Source: a virus | Reading direction: 5' to 3' (one strand) | IMG/VR virus record: IMGVR_UViG_3300040808_000925 | Coordinates: 1 to 32,546 of that record | Length of the DNA stretch: 32,546 nt | Shown: piece by piece, positions 1 to 9,024 of the stretch | Layout of the letters: every line of letters begins with the position of its first letter | How positions within the stretch are numbered: position 1 is the stretch's first letter | Notes under the pieces: generated by a model | Databases searched by the model: none | Seen by the model: the letters and a program-made list of their open reading frames with translations, nothing else | Told to the model about the DNA's origin: nothing | Made by a program: the position numbers and the translations under genes

Positions 1-1044
1 ACCATCAGGATCAGCGTTAATATCTTCAATAGCTGCTTTAATGGTACGCTTAGGGTTACTAATACGGTGACCAGCAAGGGTATCATCACCGTTAACAGAG
101 TCAACGTAGACAACCTTAGTCAGTTCGGTAAACGCACCACCAGAAGCAACAGCTACCCAAGTACTACCATTCCAAATCGAAACAGTCTTGTCAGCATCAT
201 TTTGAAGCCACGTCTTACCAACTTCGTAATCAGAGCCGGAAGGGGTAGCAACTTGAACAATGGTGTCAAACCGCTTAGCAGCAGCACTACCGGTAAAGAG
301 GTTAGTATCGGCAGGGGCTGGAGAACCGGCGTCCTGCTCGGCTTCTGTGATAATGTCTACATTCTTAATGCGATCAAAATCAATAGAATTAGCCCCAAGA
401 CCAAGGGTAATAGTTCCATCGCCGTCGTTAGTAATGGTAATGCCAGTACCATCGGTTCCAATGTCCCCAGTAATGGCGCTATCAATCTTGGCATCGACAC
501 GATCATCAATGGCCGCAGTAGTGGCAATAGTCGTGTCATTATCGGGCCAAGCTTCACCACTTTGAATGGTTTCGGTGTCATCATCAAAGTAGTTATCCTC
601 AAGGTACTGCTTGGTTACAGCATCCTGTTGATCTACTGGATCACCAACATTAGTAAGGCGATGACTGTTAAGATCAACATCAGTATCAAATTCACCACTA
701 GAGCGAGTTACATACTGATCTTTGATCTCTTGAATTGCAAAGAGCGCCTGCTCAGTATTGTCGTTAACGTTCTGTGCTCGGATAGAAGAACCCGGATACA
801 GAATTGCCTTTGCATTTTCAACAGGGGTTTCCCGAAAGATGCGAATAACGGCCCCCACATCAGGAGCCGTTACAAAGGTGACAGTTGACGTTGCAGAATC
901 AATAGTGTATTCAGTTGTCAGAGTCTGAAGGACTCCATCAAGACTAACCTTGATGTCAGTAATATCAATATATTCGATAGCGAAGGGACCAAAATCTTGG
1001 TTCCCTCCTACCGTTTGAGTTGTAATGAGTTCTGTGTTCGCCAT
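1..1044 (-). CDS. Tail fibre protein, T7 gp17-like (N-terminal part, cut by window edge)
   Basis: This open frame starts at an ATG at 1044 and runs without a stop for 348 codons to the left edge, so the C-terminus lies outside the window. The N-terminus (MANTELITTQTVGG, then a stretch with FAIEYIDITDIKVSLDG) and a VIRIFRETP motif near residue 67 are typical of the T7 tail-fibre N-terminal domain that attaches the fibre to the tail. A T-K-Q-Y-L segment near residue 140 resembles the start of the shaft seen in many phage fibres. Near residue 315 a motif VDSVNGDDTLAGH followed by P-K-R-T-I-K-A-A looks like the start of a beta-helix repeat domain, which would contact the host surface. It is the last gene of the virion block, 14 bases after the gp16-like gene, as in T7. 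The family call is firm; receptor specificity cannot be inferred. Confidence 0.88.
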   Translation of the reverse strand, partial: MANTELITTQTVGGNQDFGPFAIEYIDITDIKVSLDGVLQTLTTEYTIDSATSTVTFVTAPDVGAVIRIFRETPVENAKAILYPGSSIRAQNVNDNTEQALFAIQEIKDQYVTRSSGEFDTDVDLNSHRLTNVGDPVDQQDAVTKQYLEDNYFDDDTETIQSGEAWPDNDTTIATTAAIDDRVDAKIDSAITGDIGTDGTGITITNDGDGTITLGLGANSIDFDRIKNVDIITEAEQDAGSPAPADTNLFTGSAAAKRFDTIVQVATPSGSDYEVGKTWLQNDADKTVSIWNGSTWVAVASGGAFTELTKVVYVDSVNGDDTLAGHRISNPKRTIKAAIEDINADPDG

Positions 1045-1058
1045 TTAAAAGAGAACCT

Positions 1059-4000
1059 TTAATAGGTCATAAGACGTTGAAGACGGTCGCCCTCTTCGTC
1101 AGTCATGGTGGAGTAGAACTTTTGCGGTTTGTCTAGCTGGTAATTACCATTTTCAAGCTGAGTCTTCTTAAGACCAAGACCTTGAAGCTGGGTAGCAAAG
1201 GTAGCATCTTGATCGGCAAGCCGTTCAAATGCCATCTCGCGGTGTTTGTTCCAGATCTTACTAACGTTGTCATAGACCTTAGGACGTTCCGAACGGAAGT
1301 ATTCCCGATCAGGTCCAAGCCTACGATTACGCCAGTTATTAAGATCTTCTTGGAAATAGGGTTTCTTCATTTCCATGTCCATCTCAGACCGTAATCCAGA
1401 TTCAAACATGAAAGTTCGAATTTGATTCTTTTGATCTGCGTTAAGACGAAGGCCGGTCTTGTCCCGATCAAGATCATCCTTCCACTTGTAATCAATATCA
1501 GCCAGCATATCAATAACTGGATCTTTGATCTGTGTGTTGATCTCAAAGGGAACGTTGGCATTCCACAAGCCTCCGTTGGGGTTCTTCATCGGCTTACCGG
1601 TAAAGACACTGATCATCGCCGGGCGGAAGTTACGATAAACAGGAATGGCAGCTTGAAGGCTACGATCAAATTCATCGTTGTATTCACGCAGATATGGGTC
1701 AAGAGTGTTACCAATACCACGACGCAACGAACCAAGAGGGAAGGCGTTATTCAACGTAGACAACAGTCCACGCACAGCCTTTTCACTTGTCCAGTTTTCG
1801 GGGTCTGCCATGTCTGCCATAGCAGCAATACCCGAAAAATAAGACTTCTCAGTAAAGGAAGCAACAGTACTAAGGACTGCCATGCCCATAAACTTATCAG
1901 CAAAGTCCTCACGGAATCCATAGGTTTGAACAACCCGAGCCAGGTTTGCACTAATGGCAATAAGGTTCGACAGTGGTTCCACCATATTATAAGAAATATA
2001 GTTATCACCAAACCGCAAAGACCTAGGCTGGATATTCAGCTCCTTCCATCGCTTGAACTCTTCCTTTTCGGTCACTGGATTGGGCCAGTCACCAGTGATC
2101 ATGTTGTTGGAAGCCATCATATAGGCGGCACCCATTGACATCAAACCAATAGCTTGACGGCCTTCATACTCAGCAGCCAACAGCGGATCACCTGACTTCA
2201 TAGCCTTCTGGTAATTCCGAGAAAGCATACTGGTCAAAGGAAGGTGTTCTGCTTGATAAGCAAGAATGTTTGCCGGAGTCCGAATAAACGGAACAACCAG
2301 CTTGCCACCAGGAACCAACTCAACAAAGCGAGAGAAAGTATTGACAAGTTCACCAGGGTCAGATTGGAACGTACCAATGTCGGCATATTCTTGAAGGGCT
2401 TTACTCTTGATAACGCCTGTCTGTGGATCAATGGCGTTCGAGTATTCCTTAAGCTTGGCTTCCATAACACCCTTCCAATTAGAGGGGTTTTCTTGGTATG
2501 CCTTATATGCTGCTAGTTCGTTAATACGTTGACGGACAAGGATGGTTTTAAAGTAATCATCCATACCCATCATGATCTTTTCTGGTACGGCAAAGTACTC
2601 AGCCATACGGTAGTGCCACTTAAGGTGACCAACAGCGCGTTGTTCTCCAGCAGTCTGCGCGGTCTTCTCAAGGTTCTCCAGCATTGCCAGGGTTTCTGTC
2701 CGCTGCATAAATTGCTTTGGAGTAGCCTGGATAGGAATGCCAGTACGCATGGTCTGACGAGCAACCTTCCACGCCTCACCCATGCCAGTAATAATGGAGC
2801 TATAACCGGCAAGACCAGCGTTGATCAAAGCCTTATCACCAGTAAAAGCACCACGCAGAGCAATGCTGGTAGGAGCCTCAACCAAGCGGTAGAACGTACC
2901 ACCGTTACGGAATAGGGTTTTAGCACCAGAAAGGATGGAGTTATAGAAGTTCCGAGTACCAATCCGAAGGGCAATAGCACGAGCCGTAGCACCGAAGCTA
3001 ATCGCCTTAGACGGGTCACCACCGGCCAATACCATGGCTCTGGTAAGCGTCCGCATCTTTTCAAGACCATCGGCATCACCTCTACGATAGGCATCCTTTG
3101 CTTCTTGTGCAAACTTACGCAAGCGAGCAAGGGTAACCATGGCATCCTCGTCTCCTTCTTCCTTTGCCATATATTGAAGTGCTTCCCGTGCGGAAACATT
3201 ATCAACAAGACTCAGACGAAGGGCATTAAGGCTGCCACCAAGGAATTGGGTTCCGGTTTTATAGAACTCAAGCAGACCAATAAAGCGGTCAGTCAGGCGT
3301 TCGTAATAGTTAAAGTTAGCGATCTGACGGGTGTCTGCTTCTTCTGCCAGCTGGGACAGACGGTAAAGCTCATTAGACCAGTCAGCAATGATTGCCTTAG
3401 AAGCAATGATGGTTTCCGCAGTAGCACCAAGGGTGCCTCGCTTAGAACCAACAATAACCTCACCGGACTCAGACATCAAACGCTTAACCAGATCACCCTC
3501 AGTAGCACTAAAGATGTCATCAAAAGACTTGATACCATCAAGGAAACCTTGGTAAATCTTGGCTGCGTTTTCCAAGACCTGTCCAGTGGTTAGTCCACTC
3601 TCCTTAGAAATACGAAGAACGTCAACGTCCTTTTCATACTTCTGAAGAATCTTCTTTGCACCACCTTCAATGCCAGCACTCTTGACAGCAGATTCAGTAA
3701 GCACACGACCAGAAGCCGCATGAATGCTCACCTTACCCTTACCAGGAATGCCTTCTTCCATCAGTATTTGGTTTGATGCAACATTGTTGATGTCTTCGGC
3801 CTTGTCAACCCGGCTGTTTTCAAAGTCGAATTGCTTGGTAGAAGGGTCAGCAATGTTTTCCATCTGAGTGGAAAGGTCCTGCTTTCTTTGACGAAGGTTT
3901 TCTAGTTCTTCGGTAAGCTTAGCTGCATCCTCAGGAGACGCCTCATTGATACGCATCTGTACGCGCATCATTTCTTCGTCTGCTTCGTTGGCCTGATCAC

Positions 4001-5087
4001 TCAGGGCCTTTAGCATATTGCCGTCTTCTGTCTTAGAAACTTTGGCATATTCGCCCAGCTCATCCGACAGTTTGGCAATTTCATTGACACCAGCAGTAAC
4101 GGCTTCTTCAGGAGTAGCTCCTTTTTTAATAAGTTTGCGAGCAACACGATAGCCGCCAGCAAGAGCCGAAATGCCTACATTAAAAACAGGGCCAAGCATC
4201 AGACCTTCGCCTGCGCTCTTGACACGGTTCATCCAAGGGTCACCGTATTTGTCAGTAGCCAAGCCAAAGATAAAAGCCTCACGGTAGTTCTCAGGAACCA
4301 AGTCCTTGATTACTTCCATCATGTTGCCATCTTTGGCATCAGTAAGAAGAAAGTCAGAAATAGCACCAGGGACAGCCCCTTCAAGGATAGCTCGCTTACC
4401 TTTAGCAGCAAGCCACTGAGCACCCTTGAGATCCTTTGGCATAGGCTTAGTACCTAGTTTCGCACCAGGAACATTACGCAATTGCCGAGCCATAATGACA
4501 AAGCTCAGGATGCGCTCAGCAGCGACACCGGCGTCCGTCTTAGGCGAATTGATAAGCTGGGTATATGCCCGCTTATACGCCTCGTCCGTAGGCTTAAGAC
4601 CTTTGTTTACGGTTTGATCAAGATAGACCTGATAGCCAAGATCAATAGCACCTTCAATAGGCTTAGCAAAAGCACCAGCAATAGCAGTTGTGGCTTCATA
4701 AGCAAGACCCTGTTGGATCTGTTCATCCGCCTCCTTGTACTTTTGCTGGGTTTCTGTCCTAGCTTGTTGACGTTCTTGAGCAATCTGTTCTGGGGTCTTA
4801 CGATCACCAGTCAAGTTATCCAGCATATCAGACGCTGGAATGTAGATGTTTTCTTCCATCCACTTGGAAACACCCTCTAGGGGCGCACCAGGCTGTGGTT
4901 GTTGGGGAAGAGGACTAACAAGTTGCTGTTGGAACTGCTGTTCTTTTTGTTGCGTTTCTTCTTGTTGTTGTTGCTGTTGAGCAGCTGCTTCAAGACGAAC
5001 TTGTTCTTGACGCTTTTGATAGTCTTCTTCTTGAAGAGCACGCAGCTTTTCAGTATCAACAAGGGGAAAGGAATCAGGACTTGCCAT
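1059..5087 (-). CDS. Internal virion protein, T7 gp16-like (DNA-ejection core protein)
   Basis: At 1342 residues this is the largest gene in the window and is close in size to T7 gp16 (1318). In T7, gp16 sits in the internal core and is ejected into the cell to form part of the DNA channel. Identification rests on position (between the gp15-like and tail-fibre genes) and size. The N-terminal 75 residues are rich in Gln and Glu and look disordered or coiled. Residues around 340-430 are strongly charged and probably coiled coil. I see no lytic transglycosylase motif at the N-terminus, unlike T7 gp16. The ATG at 5087 follows an A-rich leader with GGAG about 15 bases upstream, just downstream of an intrinsic terminator. 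Confidence 0.85.
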   Translation of the reverse strand: MASPDSFPLVDTEKLRALQEEDYQKRQEQVRLEAAAQQQQQQEETQQKEQQFQQQLVSPLPQQPQPGAPLEGVSKWMEENIYIPASDMLDNLTGDRKTPEQIAQERQQARTETQQKYKEADEQIQQGLAYEATTAIAGAFAKPIEGAIDLGYQVYLDQTVNKGLKPTDEAYKRAYTQLINSPKTDAGVAAERILSFVIMARQLRNVPGAKLGTKPMPKDLKGAQWLAAKGKRAILEGAVPGAISDFLLTDAKDGNMMEVIKDLVPENYREAFIFGLATDKYGDPWMNRVKSAGEGLMLGPVFNVGISALAGGYRVARKLIKKGATPEEAVTAGVNEIAKLSDELGEYAKVSKTEDGNMLKALSDQANEADEEMMRVQMRINEASPEDAAKLTEELENLRQRKQDLSTQMENIADPSTKQFDFENSRVDKAEDINNVASNQILMEEGIPGKGKVSIHAASGRVLTESAVKSAGIEGGAKKILQKYEKDVDVLRISKESGLTTGQVLENAAKIYQGFLDGIKSFDDIFSATEGDLVKRLMSESGEVIVGSKRGTLGATAETIIASKAIIADWSNELYRLSQLAEEADTRQIANFNYYERLTDRFIGLLEFYKTGTQFLGGSLNALRLSLVDNVSAREALQYMAKEEGDEDAMVTLARLRKFAQEAKDAYRRGDADGLEKMRTLTRAMVLAGGDPSKAISFGATARAIALRIGTRNFYNSILSGAKTLFRNGGTFYRLVEAPTSIALRGAFTGDKALINAGLAGYSSIITGMGEAWKVARQTMRTGIPIQATPKQFMQRTETLAMLENLEKTAQTAGEQRAVGHLKWHYRMAEYFAVPEKIMMGMDDYFKTILVRQRINELAAYKAYQENPSNWKGVMEAKLKEYSNAIDPQTGVIKSKALQEYADIGTFQSDPGELVNTFSRFVELVPGGKLVVPFIRTPANILAYQAEHLPLTSMLSRNYQKAMKSGDPLLAAEYEGRQAIGLMSMGAAYMMASNNMITGDWPNPVTEKEEFKRWKELNIQPRSLRFGDNYISYNMVEPLSNLIAISANLARVVQTYGFREDFADKFMGMAVLSTVASFTEKSYFSGIAAMADMADPENWTSEKAVRGLLSTLNNAFPLGSLRRGIGNTLDPYLREYNDEFDRSLQAAIPVYRNFRPAMISVFTGKPMKNPNGGLWNANVPFEINTQIKDPVIDMLADIDYKWKDDLDRDKTGLRLNADQKNQIRTFMFESGLRSEMDMEMKKPYFQEDLNNWRNRRLGPDREYFRSERPKVYDNVSKIWNKHREMAFERLADQDATFATQLQGLGLKKTQLENGNYQLDKPQKFYSTMTDEEGDRLQRLMTY

Positions 5088-5117
5088 TTAGTTTTGTGTC
5101 TCCGCAGAGAGAAAAAG

Positions 5118-5156
5118 AAAAAAAGGAAAGACCCCAATCCGCAGAAGAGGGTCTTT
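5118..5156 (-). terminator. Intrinsic terminator between gp15-like and gp16-like genes
   Basis: On the minus strand an 8-bp stem AAAGACCC/GGGTCTTT (arms 5149-5156 and 5127-5134) encloses a 14-base loop and is followed by CC and a seven-T run (5118-5124). The upstream arm touches the stop codon of the gp15-like gene. The stem is perfect, so attenuation of the last virion genes is likely, although read-through must occur unless a promoter follows. Confidence 0.7.
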
Positions 5157-7807
5157 TAATATCCAAAGGTAGCGCCAATCCTACGACGTAAACGATCAAA
5201 GTTACGATAGGGTTTCATACTGCCGCTACCACGAGGAGCTGGAGCAAGAAAATCAATACTAGCAATGGTTCCATCCGCAGATCGGACATTACCAGTACCG
5301 CCTTGGATACCAACTAATTGACCAGCAGAAACCTGTTGACCAATGGTAAGTGGAGAGCGAGATGCAAGGTGGGCATAAAGAACATCAACCTGTTCGCCAG
5401 TTTCTGGATCAGTGGATTCAATCACCACATAATTACCATAACCAGACTCATAGGAAATGTCTTTAACACGGCCATCCATAACTACGGGAAATTGCTTATC
5501 TTCAAAGAAGATGTCAAGGCCGGGTTGTCCACGTTTTCCTGGAACATAATCTTCATAAGTCACAGAACTAACCTGTGCTTTAAAGCTTTCCAGTTGGCGG
5601 ATAGGTTGCAAGGGAAGCTGTTGTTGCGCCTTAAGACGCGCCAGTTCCCGTTCCAATTGCCGACGTTGCTCAGGAGCGGTACGAGGGTTAGCAAGAGCAT
5701 TAGCAATGCGAGGGCTGACTTTCTTGTTTTCAAGATAGTTGTTAGCGCCCTGACCAAGTTCTGCTTCGTTGTACTCCATGTCATACTGAGCAGCCTGACG
5801 ACGCAGATATTCCGGGACCGAAACACCCGCAGTCTGTGCTGCAAACTGGACATCAGAAGGAACCTGTCCACCATTACGGAGTACTTCCATAGAAAGCGAA
5901 ATACGCTCAGGACTAAGGACAACATCCTTAACAGCAGAGGTGGTCTTAGGAAGACGCTCTAGAGCCGTGTTAACAAGGTCTAGACCCGTGCCAGCTTTAC
6001 TCGTATTGGTAGAAGCAGTAGCCCGAGAAAGGCGATCACTTTGAGGAGTAGAGTGGAATTTAACTTGGGTAACGCCACCACGAGGGCCTTTCTGAATTTG
6101 AACAAACTCAGGCAGCAGTGATTTAACTGCGGCATCAAAGTCCCGTTGAGCGTCTAGTGCGGTGTATTCCTTGCCAGCTGCTCGTGCCTTTGCGGCGTTA
6201 TTAAGAACAACAGCTTCTGCAAGACCAACGATAGCATTGACGGCACCTTGACTCTTCTCAACAAAAGCCTCAGGAACATTACCGACTTGATCTTTGGTAA
6301 CCTCACGGATAGCACCGCGAACAAGGTTCTGACGATTTCCAGGAAGAATGTCTTTGGCTTCTTGCTCAGAGGCGAATCGCTGTGATCCACGCTCATAAGC
6401 ATCAGAAGAAATATAACCAGCTGCCTTTAGAGCTGCCAGTTCGCCAAGACTTGTAGCAGAATCAACAAGAGCCTGTTCCCGACCGGGGTTCCAGTTCGGA
6501 CCACGATTCTGAAGACGATCAATCTCAGCAAGAACACCAGAAGTAGGATTCTTAGTCCGTAACTCCTCAAGGCGTCTCATTGCCTCGTTATAGGTTGCCT
6601 TACTTGGGTTGGCATAGAAGACCTTAGTGATGCCTTCTGCTTCGTCATCGACAACAGCATCAGCTTCTGCTTTCTTTTTATCGCTGGTTTGATCCAGGAA
6701 CGTAGCAAGATCCGTCAGGTCATAACGGTCTCCATAAGTACCAAGAGATGGTTTGTCTGGATTAAGGCCAGCCTTACGGTACTCATTAAACATACGATTG
6801 GCCAAAGCAAGATCTTCACTTGCCGTGACACGAATCATATGCGTCATCATATCATGAGTTTCTTCGTTTGCCTTAGTGCGGTCACCACCGTAATAATCGG
6901 TTGCCCACTTATTAAGACGAAGAATCTCTTGTTGTGCGGTTTGAGGATTGGCAAAGTTATTCTTACCAGCATAGATCTCAGCTCGTTTATCTTCGAGTTG
7001 ATTACTACGCCGAACCTCAATGATGTCTTGCATCTTCTGGCCGAGCAGCTCGCCCCTGGCACGAACCATAATGGGGGTTACATGTTCAGCAAGAATCACA
7101 GGATTAAGTTGGTTAAGACCAGATGTCTGAAGAAACTTCTGGGTTCCAACTTCCCACACAGCTTCCAGCTGTTCTCGCGTCTTAGCCGTTCTCGGCGTAA
7201 ACGTTTGAACCTGGCCGTTTACAGTAGTTTGGATGGGTTCGTCACTTGCGAGAAACGCACTAAAGAAGGAACTGATCGAACCAGCACCCATCATTGCCTT
7301 GCCGACAGCCTGACCGTAGCCACGCCAACCGCCAACGGCTTTGCTTTCTTGATAAAGACTTTCAGCAAGAGCAGGATCTTGTTTTTCTACCTCAGCAATG
7401 GCTTGGACTTCTGCCTCGTTTGCCTTTTCTAGATAGTCTCGATCCTGTTCGTATTTTTCAAGCAGCTTAGGATTCAGCTCAGTCTTGCCATTAAGGATGT
7501 CGGCAATACCAAGGTTCTTCTGATTCTCGTTATACTCCTTTTGCTTCTCGACAACAAACTTAGAAAGCGTCTCGCTAAAGTTAACAAGAGCTTCGGTGTT
7601 CTCTTGACCAAGAGCATCAAAGTCGCGGCTAAGCTGACTCAGTTGATTGGAGTATTGATTGGCAGCTTCTCCAGCTTTTTGAATACGATCAGAAGCTGCT
7701 TGACCTAAAGATTTGCTAGGGTCATAGATTTGTTGGCCTCGAAAGCCGCGTTGGATTTCCCGACCCTCTAGCTGAACGCGGCGGCCCTTTGATTGATAAA
7801 TTGCCAT
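5156..7807 (-). CDS. Internal virion protein, T7 gp15-like, with C-terminal M23-peptidase-like domain
   Basis: This 883-residue protein lies between the gp14- and gp16-like genes, where T7 has gp15 (747 residues), a core protein ejected with the DNA. Most of it is long, charged and helical. The last ~125 residues resemble an M23 (LytM/lysostaphin) fold: a QPGLD motif (761-765) in the place of HxxxD, then GYGNYVVIE, then YAHL with His813, then a GQQVSAGQLVG segment, then SID (850-852) where M23 enzymes have HxH. So the Asp and the YAHL His are kept, but the first metal His is Gln and the final HxH is S-I-D. The domain may be a peptidoglycan-binding or altered-metal relic. The ATG at 7807 follows the gp14-like stop by six bases. 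Virion role: confident; enzyme activity: doubtful. Confidence 0.83.
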   Translation of the reverse strand: MAIYQSKGRRVQLEGREIQRGFRGQQIYDPSKSLGQAASDRIQKAGEAANQYSNQLSQLSRDFDALGQENTEALVNFSETLSKFVVEKQKEYNENQKNLGIADILNGKTELNPKLLEKYEQDRDYLEKANEAEVQAIAEVEKQDPALAESLYQESKAVGGWRGYGQAVGKAMMGAGSISSFFSAFLASDEPIQTTVNGQVQTFTPRTAKTREQLEAVWEVGTQKFLQTSGLNQLNPVILAEHVTPIMVRARGELLGQKMQDIIEVRRSNQLEDKRAEIYAGKNNFANPQTAQQEILRLNKWATDYYGGDRTKANEETHDMMTHMIRVTASEDLALANRMFNEYRKAGLNPDKPSLGTYGDRYDLTDLATFLDQTSDKKKAEADAVVDDEAEGITKVFYANPSKATYNEAMRRLEELRTKNPTSGVLAEIDRLQNRGPNWNPGREQALVDSATSLGELAALKAAGYISSDAYERGSQRFASEQEAKDILPGNRQNLVRGAIREVTKDQVGNVPEAFVEKSQGAVNAIVGLAEAVVLNNAAKARAAGKEYTALDAQRDFDAAVKSLLPEFVQIQKGPRGGVTQVKFHSTPQSDRLSRATASTNTSKAGTGLDLVNTALERLPKTTSAVKDVVLSPERISLSMEVLRNGGQVPSDVQFAAQTAGVSVPEYLRRQAAQYDMEYNEAELGQGANNYLENKKVSPRIANALANPRTAPEQRRQLERELARLKAQQQLPLQPIRQLESFKAQVSSVTYEDYVPGKRGQPGLDIFFEDKQFPVVMDGRVKDISYESGYGNYVVIESTDPETGEQVDVLYAHLASRSPLTIGQQVSAGQLVGIQGGTGNVRSADGTIASIDFLAPAPRGSGSMKPYRNFDRLRRRIGATFGY

Positions 7808-7813
7808 CAGTAA

Positions 7814-8578
7814 TTAACCACCAAATGCGGGTCCATAATATGCTTTACCAGCAGGAGAGAAAAGTTGCGTTGCCTTTCCAGCGGCTTTAGGTGTCGGTTT
7901 AGGTGTCGGTATTGTTCCCTTTGGAGCTTTGAGCGCACCATAAGTACCGGCAGCACTAAGAGCGGCTTGACCAATGCCAAGGATCATGCCAGCAGAACTG
8001 GGCTTCATAACAGCAGCAGGAGGTGCCACATACTGCTTAACGGGTTCAATCATACGCTGGCTAGCAGCAATGTTATTGGCCGACTCAGCTTCTGCCATGA
8101 TGTCTTGGACATTGAATCCATAGCTCTGAGTAGCATAACCAAGGTTAGTTCCAAGGTTTGCCAAGTCCCGACCATATTCACGCTCAGCATCGGAAGTCAA
8201 CATAGCAATCGACTTACCAGTGCGACCAGAAGACAGAACCGTACCCTGTGATTGAAGCTTCTCAATAAGAAGGTCTTGTGCTCGCTGGGATGCTTCTGCT
8301 TTCTTTTCTTGAAGCCTTAGCTGTTCCCGCTGATAACCACGGTTGGCTGCTTCTGCGTTGGCTTCAATCTGTTGATTGTATGCCTGTTGAGAAGCATCAT
8401 ACTGTTGCATTTGCAGGTTGTACTCATAGTCAGCCTGCTGTTTTTGGATTTGATATTGTTGTTGACGGACCTGTTCCTCGTAGTTAGCTGCTGCCTGTTG
8501 CTGCTGATATTGAGCAATAGAAGAAACAGCACCGACGACAAACTGGCCAATCGCTACGGCGGCGGCTGGGAGACACAT
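7814..8578 (-). CDS. Internal virion protein, T7 gp14-like
   Basis: A 254-residue protein between gp13- and gp15-like genes, where T7 has gp14 (196 residues), an ejected protein thought to form the outer-membrane part of the DNA channel. It begins Met-Cys, as T7 gp14 does (MCW), followed by a short apolar segment (about residues 5-20) and then a long Gln/Ala/Tyr-rich helical region (20-120). The C-terminal third is rich in Ala, Gly, Pro and Lys. Its start overlaps the end of the gp13-like gene by 25 bases, suggesting translational coupling. Assignment rests on gene order, the N-terminus and composition. Confidence 0.82.
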   Translation of the reverse strand: MCLPAAAVAIGQFVVGAVSSIAQYQQQQAAANYEEQVRQQQYQIQKQQADYEYNLQMQQYDASQQAYNQQIEANAEAANRGYQREQLRLQEKKAEASQRAQDLLIEKLQSQGTVLSSGRTGKSIAMLTSDAEREYGRDLANLGTNLGYATQSYGFNVQDIMAEAESANNIAASQRMIEPVKQYVAPPAAVMKPSSAGMILGIGQAALSAAGTYGALKAPKGTIPTPKPTPKAAGKATQLFSPAGKAYYGPAFGG

Positions 8579-9024
8579 GATGTTAGTTTAGCAAATTCAA
8601 CATAAGTAAGGTTTTGTGGTCCGACAGACACATATCGAAGTTTCTTAAATCCAAGAAGGTGAAGAAGCTTCATGTGCATTCGGTTGCGCGGATCAGCTAT
8701 GTTGTGGAGAATGTCGTAGGAGGTTTGTTGATCGACCCATTTCTTTGCCTCCTTAAAAAATAGTTTGGGATACGGGCGGAGATAGTCTGTGGTTAGCATC
8801 CAAATACTTCCGCTATGGGCATCTGTTCTGGATACCCCCGCCATCCCACAAATTTGGTCTTTGATGAGAAAGGTTATGGGCTCATCAGATTTGTAAAACG
8901 AAACGGGCAGAGCTACGATTGGATCGTAACCCCACCCGAGTAATTCGTTGCGATCATCCGCTTGGAGGTGTTTAGCAACAAAAAAAGAATCTTCAATTGT
9001 CGCTGGGCGGATTTCGTGGATCAT
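8554..9024 (-). CDS. T7 gp13-like protein with GNAT-acetyltransferase-type fold
   Basis: A 156-residue protein directly after tail tube B, the position of T7 gp13. The T7 gp13 family resembles GNAT acetyltransferases, and this sequence has that look: an N-terminal IRPATIEDSFFVAKHL segment, a central strand-like stretch (TFLIKDQICGMAGV, then SIWMLTTDYL) and a C-terminal segment N-x-x-M-x-x-L-x-x-L-G-F-K-K. In GNAT proteins the last of these is the helix and strand after the acetyl-CoA site. I do not see a clear Q/RxxGxG/A loop, so catalysis is uncertain; the family is needed for virion assembly. ATGA overlap joins it to the gp12-like gene. Confidence 0.75.
   Translation of the reverse strand: MIHEIRPATIEDSFFVAKHLQADDRNELLGWGYDPIVALPVSFYKSDEPITFLIKDQICGMAGVSRTDAHSGSIWMLTTDYLRPYPKLFFKEAKKWVDQQTSYDILHNIADPRNRMHMKLLHLLGFKKLRYVSVGPQNLTYVEFAKLTSCVSQPPP

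Noticed and set aside
67-888. 273-residue plus-strand frame
   Set aside because: Antisense to the tail-fibre gene, low-complexity in Ser/Asn/Ile, and no family likeness; the minus-strand frame continues to the window edge with clear gp17 features.
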